DNA from: an uncultured Ectothiorhodospiraceae bacterium
Lineage (GTDB): Bacteria > Pseudomonadota > Gammaproteobacteria > Nevskiales > Oceanococcaceae
Direction: 5' to 3'
Length of the DNA: 64,000 nucleotides
Assembly: GCA_937141935.1 (NCBI GenBank)
Contig: CAKZQS010000052.1
Location: 62,001-126,000 of the forward strand
Part shown: piece after piece, positions 56,367 to 64,000 of the stretch
Numbering within the stretch: position 1 is the first letter of the stretch
Layout of the letters: every line of letters starts with the position of its first letter
The notes under the pieces: generated by a model
What the model was told of the DNA's origin: nothing
The model's database searches: none
The model's input: only the letters and a program-made list of their open reading frames with translations
Made by a program: the position numbers and the translations under genes

Positions 56367-58403
56367 ATGCTGCTGCCGCGCCTAGCCTTGATTCTGGCCT
56401 TGCTGCCGGGGCTCTATGCCCTGGCCTTGGGCCTGGGCGCCGCGCCCACGGCCGGGGCGTTGGCGCAGCGCGCCGCGTTGGAGCAGGGGTTGGCGGAGCT
56501 GGACGCCGCTCGGGTCGGCCGCGCCCGGCTGGCTGAGCTGGCGCGACGGCACGGCCTCTGGGCCATCGAAATCCGCGACCGTGCCGGGCAGTCGCTCGCC
56601 GCCTGGCAGCGCCTGCCGCTGGCCCGCAGCGGCCTGCTCGGGGCGCCCACGGCCTGGGTGCACCCCGGCAGTGGCGCGCGCGTGCTGTGGTGGTCGGCGC
56701 GTGGCGGGGTGCTCGGCGGCGCCTTGCCCTGGCTGGGTTTAGGCTGGTGCGCGCTGATGCTGCTTGCCTTGTGGAACCTGCGCCGGCCGGCCCATGCGCT
56801 TGCGCCGCAGCGCCTGCCCGCGGCCACCACGACGGCGGCGCCCACGCTGCGGCCGCGTCTGCGCGTGCTGCTCGATGCGCTGCCCGGGGCCGTGGTCGTC
56901 GCCGATGCCCAGGATCGTGTCGTGCGCATCAACGCACGGCTGGCGGACTGGCTGGGCCGCAACCCGCGCGAGCTGCGCGGCCTGCCGCTGAGCCAGGCCC
57001 TGCCGCTGCGCGATGCGGCGGCCGCGGCCGGCGCGCCGCCGCCCTGGCGTGCCGGCGAGGGGCGCCTGCCGCGCGGCGAGGAGGCGGTGCTGGAGGTGCC
57101 CGGGGGCACGCGCCGGGTCAACTGGGCCGCGGCCTATGCCCCCGATGGCAGCCTGGCGCTGGCCTTGCTCGATGCCAGCCGGCCCGAGGCCGAAAAGCGC
57201 GAAAGCGAGCTGGGCCTGCTGCGGCACATCGTGGACGCGCTGCCCGTGGGCATCCTGGTCACCGATGCCAAGGATCGCATCCGCCTGAGCAACCGCACCG
57301 CCGCGCGGCTGTTCGCCTGGGCCCCCGGCGAGCTGGAGGGCGAGGCCATCAGCAAGCTGATGCCGGTGCCGTTCTTGAACCAGCCCGACATCCAGCTGCG
57401 CGACTACCGCGCCCGCACGCCGCAGGAGGCGGCCGAGCAGCCCAAGGTCGTGGGATGGCGGCGCGACGCGACAACCTTCCCGGTCGGCCTGCAGGTGGAA
57501 GACCTGACCGACGACAGCGGCGGCCTGTTGCTGATCATCGAGGATCGCACCGAGGCACAGCAGACGGCCGCGGCGCAGTCCCGGCTGGGGCGGCTGTTCG
57601 AGCAGACGGCCGAAGAGGTGCTGATCCTCGATGCCCGCTCGTTGTATGTGCGCGAGGCCAATCGCGGCGCGCAGGAGAACCTGGGCTTCAGCCTGGCGCA
57701 GCTGCGGCGCATGACGCTGTTCCACCTGGCGCCCGAGCTCGACAGCGTGGCCACCGACCCGCAGCTCGCGCGGCTGCGCGCCGGCGAGCAGCGCGAGCTG
57801 CGCCTGAACACCCTGTTCGCGCGCCAGGACCAGACCCGCTACCCGGTGGCGCTGAGCCTGACCTGCTCGCGCGAGGAGGAGCCGCCGGTGCTGATGCTGC
57901 TGGCCCACGACGTGACCGCGCTGCGCGCCGCCGAGAGCCGCCTGGCCTGGATCAGCGGCCACGACGGCCTGACCCGCCTGCCCAACCGCAGCGCGGCGAT
58001 GGAGGAGCTGGCCCGGGCCGCCGCCGAACTGCCGCAGGCCCAGATCGCGCTGGTTGCGCTGGACGGGCTGCGCGAGCTGAACCTGGAGCATGGCCACGAG
58101 CAGGGCGATGTGGTGATCGCCAGCGTGGCCGAGCGCCTGGAGGCCGCCTTCCCGGACGCGCGGCTGATGGCGCGCTGGAGCGGCGCCGCCTTTGTGCTCC
58201 TGCTGCCCGAGCCGCCGCAGGGGCTGGATGCGGCCCTGGGCACGCTGAGCCAGCCGGTGGAGCTGCCGCAGGCGACGGCCCTGCCGGCCGTGGCGCTGGG
58301 GCTGGCGCCCCTGCGTGGGCGCCTGGAGCCCGCGCTGGCGGAGGCGGCGCGAGCGCTGGAAGAGGCGCGGCGCGGTGGCGGCGGCTGGCGCGGCGCCGCC
58401 TGA
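56367..58403 (+). CDS. Membrane PAS protein with degenerate GGDEF domain
   Basis: The 678-residue protein has an N-terminal span (LALILALLPGLYALALGLG), a short periplasmic part, a second span (~116-132), two or three PAS-like regions (~165-250, ~285-400, ~405-510), and a C-terminal GGDEF-like domain. The fold elements (SGHDGLTRLPNRSAAMEEL, ELNLEHGHEQGD) are present, but the GGDEF motif reads SGAAF. Diguanylate cyclase activity is therefore unlikely. No EAL domain follows. It is the last gene in the Tad direction, 162 bases after tadG; the gap shows no clear element. It could regulate the pilus through its PAS sensors. Confidence 0.85.
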   Translation: MLLPRLALILALLPGLYALALGLGAAPTAGALAQRAALEQGLAELDAARVGRARLAELARRHGLWAIEIRDRAGQSLAAWQRLPLARSGLLGAPTAWVHPGSGARVLWWSARGGVLGGALPWLGLGWCALMLLALWNLRRPAHALAPQRLPAATTTAAPTLRPRLRVLLDALPGAVVVADAQDRVVRINARLADWLGRNPRELRGLPLSQALPLRDAAAAAGAPPPWRAGEGRLPRGEEAVLEVPGGTRRVNWAAAYAPDGSLALALLDASRPEAEKRESELGLLRHIVDALPVGILVTDAKDRIRLSNRTAARLFAWAPGELEGEAISKLMPVPFLNQPDIQLRDYRARTPQEAAEQPKVVGWRRDATTFPVGLQVEDLTDDSGGLLLIIEDRTEAQQTAAAQSRLGRLFEQTAEEVLILDARSLYVREANRGAQENLGFSLAQLRRMTLFHLAPELDSVATDPQLARLRAGEQRELRLNTLFARQDQTRYPVALSLTCSREEEPPVLMLLAHDVTALRAAESRLAWISGHDGLTRLPNRSAAMEELARAAAELPQAQIALVALDGLRELNLEHGHEQGDVVIASVAERLEAAFPDARLMARWSGAAFVLLLPEPPQGLDAALGTLSQPVELPQATALPAVALGLAPLRGRLEPALAEAARALEEARRGGGGWRGAA

Positions 58404-58406
58404 GGC

Positions 58407-58850
58407 CTAGTCGTCCTTGGCCTCGGCCAGGTGCACCGCCAGCAAGTCGCAGCAGGAGGCGTGCAGGATGTCGTCCTCCGAGTGATTGAACCAGCAGGCG
58501 AGGCCATGTCGCTCGTGCTTGCCGAGCACGATCAGGTCGATGTCCCAGTCCTGCGCGCAGCGCGGAACCTCGGTGGCCAGGTCGCCCTGCAGCACCCGGG
58601 CATGGTCGGCGTCCACACCGGACTGCTCCGCCCAGCGCTGCATGCGCTCACGCGCCTGCGTTTCCAACTCGTCGGCCAGCACCAGCGGCGTGGCCAGCAT
58701 GGCGTCCTCGGCGCCGCTGACCGGCATGAATTCGACCACCTGCAGCAAGTGCAGGCGGGCGCCAAAGTGGTCACGGGCCTGTTGCGCGCGCTCCAGCACG
58801 CGTTCGGCGTCGGGGCCATTGCCGAGCAGGCAGAGCAGACGCTGGTACAT
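58407..58850 (-). CDS. Universal stress protein (UspA family)
   Basis: The 147-residue protein begins MYQRLLCLLGNGPDAERVLERAQQ and has LQVVEFMPVSG, and IDLIVLGKHERHGLACWF and HASCCDLLAVHL near its end, typical of single-domain Usp proteins. The ATP-binding G-x2-G-x9-G-S/T motif is not intact by eye (GKHERHGLACWFNHS), so nucleotide binding is uncertain. AAGGAG precedes the ATG at 58850. Its end is 3 bases from the convergent GGDEF-like gene. Confidence 0.88.
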   Translation of the reverse strand: MYQRLLCLLGNGPDAERVLERAQQARDHFGARLHLLQVVEFMPVSGAEDAMLATPLVLADELETQARERMQRWAEQSGVDADHARVLQGDLATEVPRCAQDWDIDLIVLGKHERHGLACWFNHSEDDILHASCCDLLAVHLAEAKDD

Positions 58851-58876
58851 CGCGGAACTCCTTGATGCGGGGCGGT

Positions 58877-59671
58877 TCAGCCGTCCCCGGCAGTATAGCC
58901 AGCCGCATCCACCGCCGAGGCCAGGCGTAGCCAGTCGGCGCAGCTCAGCACCTCGGCGCGCAGCCCCGGGTCGATGTCCACCGCCGCCCACAGCGCGGCC
59001 TCGACCCGGCCCGACAGCGCCTTGCGCAGCGTCTTGCGCCGCGCGCCAAAGGCCTGGCGCAGCAGGCCGTCCAGGCTGCGTGGCAGCTGCGGCGCCGGGT
59101 CGTGGGGCAGCACGCGAATCACCTGCGACTGCACTTTGGGAGGGGGGAAGAAGGCGCCGGGCGGCACGTCGATCAGCACCTCGACGCGCGCGCGCAGCTG
59201 CGTGGCCACCGACAGCCGGCCCCAGGCGGCGGTGCCCGGCTGCGCGGCCATGCGCTGTACCACCTCACGTTGCAGCATCAGGTGCAGGTCGCGCACCGGC
59301 GCCGGCGTGCCGAGCAGCGCAAACAGCAGCGGCGTGGAGATGTTGTAGGGCAGGTTGCCGATGACCCGCAGCGGCGTGGGCGCCAGGGTGGTCCAGTTGA
59401 CCTTCAGCGCATCGCAGGCGATCAGCTCGATGTCCTCGCGCCACCAGGGCTGCTGTGGCAGCCAGGCGATCAGGTCGCGGTCGATCTCGACGATGCTGAG
59501 CCGGCAGCCGCTGGCCGCCAGCGGGGCGGTCAACGCGCCGCGGCCGGGGCCGATCTCGACGATGTGATCCTCGGGGCGCACCGCGGCTGCGGCAAGAATG
59601 CCGTCGATGACCCGGCGGTCATGCAGAAAGTTTTGCCCGAAGCGTTTGCGCGGCGGCGCGGGGGCACTCAC
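58877..59671 (-). CDS. rsmA: 16S rRNA (A1518/A1519) dimethyltransferase RsmA
   Basis: RsmA (KsgA) dimethylates two adenines near the 3' end of 16S rRNA. The 264-residue protein has FGQNFLHDRRVID, SAM motif I VEIGPGRGALTAPL, EIDRDLI, GNLPYNISTPLLF (catalytic NLPY) and FFPPPKVQSQVIR. The start is GTG at 59671, overlapping the pdxA stop (GTGA). In many relatives apaG-apaH follow rsmA on the same strand; here usp and the Tad locus follow. Confidence 0.96.
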   Translation of the reverse strand: MSAPAPPRKRFGQNFLHDRRVIDGILAAAAVRPEDHIVEIGPGRGALTAPLAASGCRLSIVEIDRDLIAWLPQQPWWREDIELIACDALKVNWTTLAPTPLRVIGNLPYNISTPLLFALLGTPAPVRDLHLMLQREVVQRMAAQPGTAAWGRLSVATQLRARVEVLIDVPPGAFFPPPKVQSQVIRVLPHDPAPQLPRSLDGLLRQAFGARRKTLRKALSGRVEAALWAAVDIDPGLRAEVLSCADWLRLASAVDAAGYTAGDG

Positions 59672-60705
59672 GTCGTGCCTGGGTCGCTGGCCGCACCCGC
59701 ACCCGCACCCGCACCCGCACCCGGGGCCGTGTCCATGCCGGCGCACAGGCTCAGCGCCAGCGCCTCGGCCGCCTGCAGCGAGCCCGGGTCGGCCACGCCG
59801 CGGCCGGCGATATCCAGCCCGGTGCCATGGTCGACCGAGGTGCGCACGAAGGGCAGGCCCAGCGTCACATTGACCGCCTGGCCAAAGCCGGCGTATTTCA
59901 GCGTGGGCAGGCCCTGGTCGTGATACATCGCCAGCACCGCGGCATAGCCCTCGAGCCGGCGCGGCGTGAAGATCGTATCCGCCGGCCAGGGGCCTTCGGC
60001 CAGCACTCCGGCACGGCGGGCGTCGGCGATCGCCGGGGCGATGATGCGCTGCTCCTCGTCGCCGAGCAGCCCGTCCTCGCCGGCATGCGGGTTGAGCCCG
60101 CACACCGCGATGCGCGGCTCGGCCAGCCCGAAACGCGTGCGCAGGTCCTGATCCAGGATGCGCAGCGTGCACAGCAGGTCCGCGCGTTCCAGGGCATCCG
60201 GCACCGCCCGCAGCGGCAGGTGCGTGGTGGCCAGCGCCACCCGCAGCGTCGGCGCCGCCAGCAGCATCACGACCCGCGCCACGCCCGCCTCGCGCGCGAG
60301 ATATTCGGTATGCCCGGAAAAGCCGGGCTCGGCCTGCGCCAGCGCGGACTTTTGCACCGGGCCGGTGACCAGCGCGCCGGGCGCCTCGCCCAGCCAGTGC
60401 ACGGCGCGGCGCAGCGCCGCCAGCTGCATCGCCGCGTGCTCGGGGCGGCACTGGCCGGGAATGGCCGGCACCTCGGTCGGCAGGTCCTCGACGTACAGCA
60501 CGCCTGCCGGGGTAGCGACGGGGGTCGCCGGCACCGGCTGCAGCGTGATCGGCAGGCCCAGGCGTTGCGCGCTGGCCTGCAGCAGGGCGGCGTCGGTCAG
60601 CGCCACGCGGCAGCCTGGGCTGGCCTGCTGGGCAATGCGCAGCAGGCATTCATGGCCAATGCCGCCGGGCTCACCCGGCGTGTGCAGCAGCAGCGGGGCG
60701 CGCAT
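59668..60705 (-). CDS. pdxA: 4-hydroxythreonine-4-phosphate dehydrogenase PdxA
   Basis: PdxA oxidises 4-phosphohydroxy-L-threonine in pyridoxal phosphate synthesis. The 345-residue protein has the metal- and NAD-site motifs HTPGEPGGIGHECLL, SGHTEYLA, YHDQGLPTLKY and SVDHGTGLDIAG with intact His residues. The ATG at 60705 gives the family N-terminus; an upstream frame is non-conserved. The C-terminus carries an extra Gly-Ala repeat (five GA units) encoded by a hexanucleotide repeat. surA lies 22 bases upstream. Confidence 0.95.
   Translation of the reverse strand: MRAPLLLHTPGEPGGIGHECLLRIAQQASPGCRVALTDAALLQASAQRLGLPITLQPVPATPVATPAGVLYVEDLPTEVPAIPGQCRPEHAAMQLAALRRAVHWLGEAPGALVTGPVQKSALAQAEPGFSGHTEYLAREAGVARVVMLLAAPTLRVALATTHLPLRAVPDALERADLLCTLRILDQDLRTRFGLAEPRIAVCGLNPHAGEDGLLGDEEQRIIAPAIADARRAGVLAEGPWPADTIFTPRRLEGYAAVLAMYHDQGLPTLKYAGFGQAVNVTLGLPFVRTSVDHGTGLDIAGRGVADPGSLQAAEALALSLCAGMDTAPGAGAGAGAGAASDPGTT
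59693..59722 (-). repeat. Hexanucleotide repeat in the pdxA 3' end
   Basis: Five exact copies of GCACCC (plus strand) encode a Gly-Ala repeat near the C-terminus of PdxA. Unit length six keeps the frame, so copy number can change without truncating the protein. Confidence 0.9.
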
Positions 60706-60727
60706 TCGTCCCGGCGCCGGGCCGGCC

Positions 60728-62017
60728 CTAAACGGCGCCCGGTTCGGGCTGGTATTCGACGTAGGCCTCGTCGCGCAGGCGCCGGGACCAGGCCTCGAAC
60801 TCCTCGCCGACCTTGCGTCGGAAGATGGCTTGGCGCACCTGCTGGCGGCGCAGGTCATCGCTGCGATCGCGCTCGCGCCGGTCCAGCACCTCGGCGACAT
60901 GCCAGCCGAAGCTGCTGCGGAACACCGGGCTCAGCTCGCCCGGCTGCAACGCATCCAGGGCCTGCTGGAAGGCCGGGTCGAAGGCGCCCTCGGGCTTCCA
61001 GCCCAGGTCGCCGCCCTGGTTCTTGGAGCCGGGGTCCTCGGAGTGCTCGCGGGCCAGCGCGGCAAAGTCGGCGCCTTCGCGGATCTCGCGGCGCAGCTCG
61101 CGCAGCCGGTCCTGGGTGGCCTCGGCATCGCGCAGCGGGTTGGGCTGCAGCAGGATGTGGCGTGCGTGCACCTCAGGCACCAGGGCCTCGGCATTGCCGC
61201 CGCGCCGGTCCTCGAGCTTGAACAGGTGCCAGCCGCCGGGGCCGGCCAGGGGCTCGCTGACATGGCCGACATCCATCTGCGGGACCACGGTGGCCACGAT
61301 GCTGGGCAGCTCGGTGCCGCGCCGCCAGCCGAGCTGGCCGCCTTCGATGGCGGTCGAGGCGGCGGAGTGCTCGATGGCCAGTTCGCGGAAGCTGCGCCCC
61401 TGGGCATGGGCCTCGCGCAGCGCGCGCGCCTGCTCCAGCGCCGCGCGGCGCTCGTCGGCCTGGGCGCCTTCGGGCACCGGCACCAGGATGTGCGCCAGCT
61501 GGTATTCGGTGTCGGCATCGGCCAGCCCCAGGCTCAGCGCGGTATCGACATCGCGCTCGCTGACGGCGACGCGGCTCTCGACCTCGCGATTGCGCAGGCG
61601 GCCCAGCACCATCTCCTCGCGCACCTGGCGGCGCAGGTCCAGGTAGCTCAGGCCATCGGCCCGCAGCTGCCGGGCAAAGGCATTCAGGCTCAGGTTGTTA
61701 CGCGCGGCGAGGTCGGCCATCGCGCGGTCGACCATGTCCTCCTCGATTTCGATGCCGGCCTGCTCGGCGCGTTGCAGCTGCACGCGATTCAGGATCATGC
61801 GGTCGAGCAACTGGCGCTCGATCTGCGCCAGCGGCGGCAGCGGGTTGCCCTGGGCGGCGTATTGCGCCGCCAGCGTGTCGTAGGTGCTGCGCAGCTCGCT
61901 GGCCAGAATCACGTCGTCGTTGACCTTGGCCACGATGTAGTCGACGGGCTCGTTCTGGGCGTGTCCGGCGGCGCTGAGCAGCAGGGCCGCCAGCAGCAGA
62001 AGAATGCGGTGTGTCAT
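60728..62017 (-). CDS. surA: Periplasmic chaperone / peptidyl-prolyl isomerase SurA
   Basis: SurA guides outer-membrane proteins such as LptD through the periplasm. The 429-residue protein has a signal peptide (ILLLLAALLLSAAGHA), a SurA N-domain (VDYIVAKVNDDVILASELRSTY), two parvulin domains (LAHILVPVPEGAQADERR and ARHILLQPNPLRDAEATQDRL, each with GGQLGW/GGDLGW) and a C-terminal helix. The ATG at 62017 lies 8 bases after the lptD stop. Order lptD-surA-pdxA-rsmA is canonical. Confidence 0.96.
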   Translation of the reverse strand: MTHRILLLLAALLLSAAGHAQNEPVDYIVAKVNDDVILASELRSTYDTLAAQYAAQGNPLPPLAQIERQLLDRMILNRVQLQRAEQAGIEIEEDMVDRAMADLAARNNLSLNAFARQLRADGLSYLDLRRQVREEMVLGRLRNREVESRVAVSERDVDTALSLGLADADTEYQLAHILVPVPEGAQADERRAALEQARALREAHAQGRSFRELAIEHSAASTAIEGGQLGWRRGTELPSIVATVVPQMDVGHVSEPLAGPGGWHLFKLEDRRGGNAEALVPEVHARHILLQPNPLRDAEATQDRLRELRREIREGADFAALAREHSEDPGSKNQGGDLGWKPEGAFDPAFQQALDALQPGELSPVFRSSFGWHVAEVLDRRERDRSDDLRRQQVRQAIFRRKVGEEFEAWSRRLRDEAYVEYQPEPGAV

Positions 62018-62025
62018 CGGTGTAA

Positions 62026-64000
62026 TCAGAAACTCAGTGTGTCGCGGTCTACCAGTTCGCCAAAGCCCCGGCCAAACTGGCCCAGGCCCTTGAAGGCGAG
62101 CTGGACGAAGACCCCGGTGTCGAAATCGTCGGCCGAGCCGTTGACGAAGCGCCGTACGCCAGCGGTCACGCCCCAGCAGCAGCTTTGATAGCTCAGGCCG
62201 GTCAAGGTTTCCAGGCTGCGGCTTTCCTCCACCGACCAGGTCCAGCGCGCGGCGCCGCTCCAGCGGCCGCCCAGCGGCCACAGCGCCAGCGTGTCGAACT
62301 GCTCGAACAGCTCCCGCCGGAAGCGGTAGGCCAGCTGCAGGCGTTGGCCCCGGCTGCCGATGTAGCGGCCGCCGATGGTGAGCGCATCCAGCTGCTCCTC
62401 CTGGGTATTGTACTGCCCCGCGGCCCGGCCGCGGATGCCGTTGGCGGCGTCGACGTCGACCTCCGCCAGCCAGTCCGAGCTGCCCTCGCGGCTGCCCTCG
62501 GCGCCGGGCAGCGTGACCTCACTGTCGGCCAGGCGCAGTTGCAGGCCCACCCGCAGCCGCGCGCGGCGGATGCCGCTGGCCGGGTCGAGCAGGCTGCTTT
62601 CGATCGAGGGCACCAGCGTGCTTTCGTCGCTGATGCGGTCGATGCCCGAGAAGCGGTTGCTGGCGCGCAGCTGATCCAGCGAGAAGTCCGGCAGGCTGGT
62701 ATCGAAGACCGGCAGCGCATCCTGCTCGCGATGTGGGGTGTAGATGTAGTCCAGGCGCGGCTGCAGCGTTTGCACCAACCCGCCGGCCAGCGGCCGACGG
62801 AAGCGCAGCCCCGCGCCGGCGCGCAGCGTGGGCAGGTCGCGGCGCAGCGAGCGGCCGTCGTCGAGCTGGTAGTCGGTGACCCGCCACTGGCCGCCCAGGT
62901 GCACCGACCAGCCCGGCCCGTCCGCCTCCCAGCGCAGGCCGGCCAGCGCGTCGCTGCGGGTGTCCTCGCGGTCGTCGGCGCCGCTGAAACGCACGACCTC
63001 GATGCGCGCCAGCGGGCGCAGGCCATGCCAGGCCTCCAGCGGCCGATACTGCAGGGCCACCTCGGGTTCGCGGGCGAAGACCTCCGCCGTGGGCTCGCGG
63101 GTCAGCAGCTGGAAATCGACGACGCGCGTGCGCGCGAGCAGATCGGGGCTGGGGCGCCAGCTCAGTTCCAGGCGCCGTTCGAGCACGGTCGTCGCCGAAT
63201 CGCCGCCGCTCTGTCCCAGGTCGCGCAGAAAGTCGATATCGCTGACATCGGCATAGTCCAGCTCGACGCGCACGTCGCGGAACAGCCGTGCGTCGACCTG
63301 GGCATAGCTCTGCGCGCGGCGCTCGCCGGTCTTGTCGTCCTCGGCCAGGTAGCGTGCGCCGATCAGGGCCTCGCCGCGCCGCCACAGGCCGCGGGCCTCG
63401 CCGCCCAGCAGCAGGCCGCGTGCGGCCATCCACTCCGGCGTCAGCGTCAGGTCCGCCTGCGGGTGCAGGTTGAGGTACACCGGCCAGCGCAGGAAAAAAC
63501 CGGTGGAGTCGCTGCTGCCCAGCTTGGGATACAGCAGGCCGGTCTGGCGGGCATCGCCGACCGGGAAGCGAAACCAGGGGACATACAGCAGCGGCACGTC
63601 GAAAAAGCGCAGGGCGACGTTGCGCGCGGTGCCCTGGCCGCGATCCGCGTCGATTTCAATGCGCTCGCCGTGCAGGGCCCAGGCCGGGTCATCGCCGCCG
63701 CAGGTGGTGTAAACCACCTCCTGCAGGCGCAGCTCATCGGGGGCCAGTTGCAGGCCGGCCGCCCGGCCCCGCCCCCCGCTGTTTAGCATGAAGCGCGTGT
63801 CGTCGAATTCGGCCTGCTCGGCCTCCAGCGCCAGCCGGGCGGCACCCGCCTCGATTCGCGTTTGCGCGTTCTGGTAGCGCAGCGCGCCGTCCACGCGCGC
63901 CTGGCGGGCGGGGTGGTCGTAACGCATCTGCTCGGTGGCCAGGCGCTGCTGCGCATAACGCAGCAGCACACCGTCTTCCAGGGTCGAGACGCCGTGGGCA
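62026..64000 (-). CDS. lptD: LPS-assembly outer-membrane protein LptD, N-terminus outside window
   Basis: The frame is open to the window edge; only the last ~658 residues are present, from within the periplasmic OstA-like domain (LLRYAQQRLATEQMRY) through the LptD C-domain (beta-barrel) with FDVPLLYVPWFRFPVGDARQTGLLYP and HPQADLTLTPEWMAARG. The C-terminus ends DRDTLSF with a terminal Phe. LptD inserts LPS into the outer leaflet with LptE. Codon readings up to position 63999 contain no stop. Its stop is 8 bases before surA, its dedicated chaperone. Confidence 0.94.
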   Translation of the reverse strand, partial: AHGVSTLEDGVLLRYAQQRLATEQMRYDHPARQARVDGALRYQNAQTRIEAGAARLALEAEQAEFDDTRFMLNSGGRGRAAGLQLAPDELRLQEVVYTTCGGDDPAWALHGERIEIDADRGQGTARNVALRFFDVPLLYVPWFRFPVGDARQTGLLYPKLGSSDSTGFFLRWPVYLNLHPQADLTLTPEWMAARGLLLGGEARGLWRRGEALIGARYLAEDDKTGERRAQSYAQVDARLFRDVRVELDYADVSDIDFLRDLGQSGGDSATTVLERRLELSWRPSPDLLARTRVVDFQLLTREPTAEVFAREPEVALQYRPLEAWHGLRPLARIEVVRFSGADDREDTRSDALAGLRWEADGPGWSVHLGGQWRVTDYQLDDGRSLRRDLPTLRAGAGLRFRRPLAGGLVQTLQPRLDYIYTPHREQDALPVFDTSLPDFSLDQLRASNRFSGIDRISDESTLVPSIESSLLDPASGIRRARLRVGLQLRLADSEVTLPGAEGSREGSSDWLAEVDVDAANGIRGRAAGQYNTQEEQLDALTIGGRYIGSRGQRLQLAYRFRRELFEQFDTLALWPLGGRWSGAARWTWSVEESRSLETLTGLSYQSCCWGVTAGVRRFVNGSADDFDTGVFVQLAFKGLGQFGRGFGELVDRDTLSF

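Noticed and set aside
59693-59722. CRISPR-like array
   Set aside because: Simple adjacent 6-base units with no spacers, lying inside pdxA. No CRISPR array or cas gene was found in the window.

Overview
The window is dense, very GC-rich bacterial chromosome with almost no non-coding DNA; no gene-free gap exceeds about 210 bases. The gene content and order (dcw cluster into lpxC, dciA and secA; coaE-pilDCB; pilRS; sucCD; bamD/rluD/pgeF; lptD-surA-pdxA-rsmA) are gammaproteobacterial. The way coaE-pilDCB, pilA, pilRS and sucCD sit together resembles Xanthomonadales and their sister group Nevskiales. The DUF1302 / YCF48-like / MMPL triad would fit a Nevskiales-type hydrocarbon-associated bacterium. 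This placement is inference; there is no rRNA gene here to test it.

Layout: 1-7.7 kb is the end of the division and cell wall cluster (ftsW end, murG, murC, murB, ddl, ftsQ, ftsA, ftsZ), mostly joined by ATGA overlaps. 7.8-15.1 kb holds lpxC with a near-consensus promoter, dciA on the opposite strand, an M23 peptidase gene, secA behind an attenuator-like hairpin, argJ, and a Nudix-TPS fusion gene. 15.2-20.8 kb, on the minus strand, runs pilB-pilC-pilD-coaE-zapD-yacG. 21.0-29.9 kb is a probable glycan block inserted between pilB and the pilin genes: an aminotransferase and an ATP-grasp ligase on plus, then two methyltransferases, a flippase-like protein, GT4, GT2 and a large GT-C/TPR membrane protein on minus. 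29.9-34.3 kb has two pilin genes, a sigma-54 promoter with an upstream palindrome, pilR, pilS and a small membrane protein. 34.4-39.1 kb has sucCD, then bamD facing away from rluD-pgeF. 39.2-45.2 kb is the DUF1302 / YCF48 / MMPL operon.

45.3-58.9 kb is the second pilus system. A complete-looking Tad/Flp locus (flp, tadE, rcpC, rcpA, tadZ, tadA, tadB, tadC, tadD, a DUF3613 gene, tadG, then a PAS protein with a broken GGDEF motif) lies on plus between two minus-strand genes, apaH and usp/rsmA. 58.4-64 kb is usp and the conserved operon lptD-surA-pdxA-rsmA. In many gammaproteobacteria this operon continues into apaG-apaH. Here apaH is stranded beyond the Tad locus and apaG is absent from the window, which suggests the Tad island split the operon.

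Functionally the window combines core envelope biogenesis (peptidoglycan precursors, lipid A, LPS and OMP assembly, Sec export) with two pilus machines, a surface or pilin glycan module, and a candidate transporter for hydrophobic compounds. The Tad locus has no prepilin peptidase of its own, so PilD may serve both pilus systems. All positions come from reading the sequence; no database search was run.
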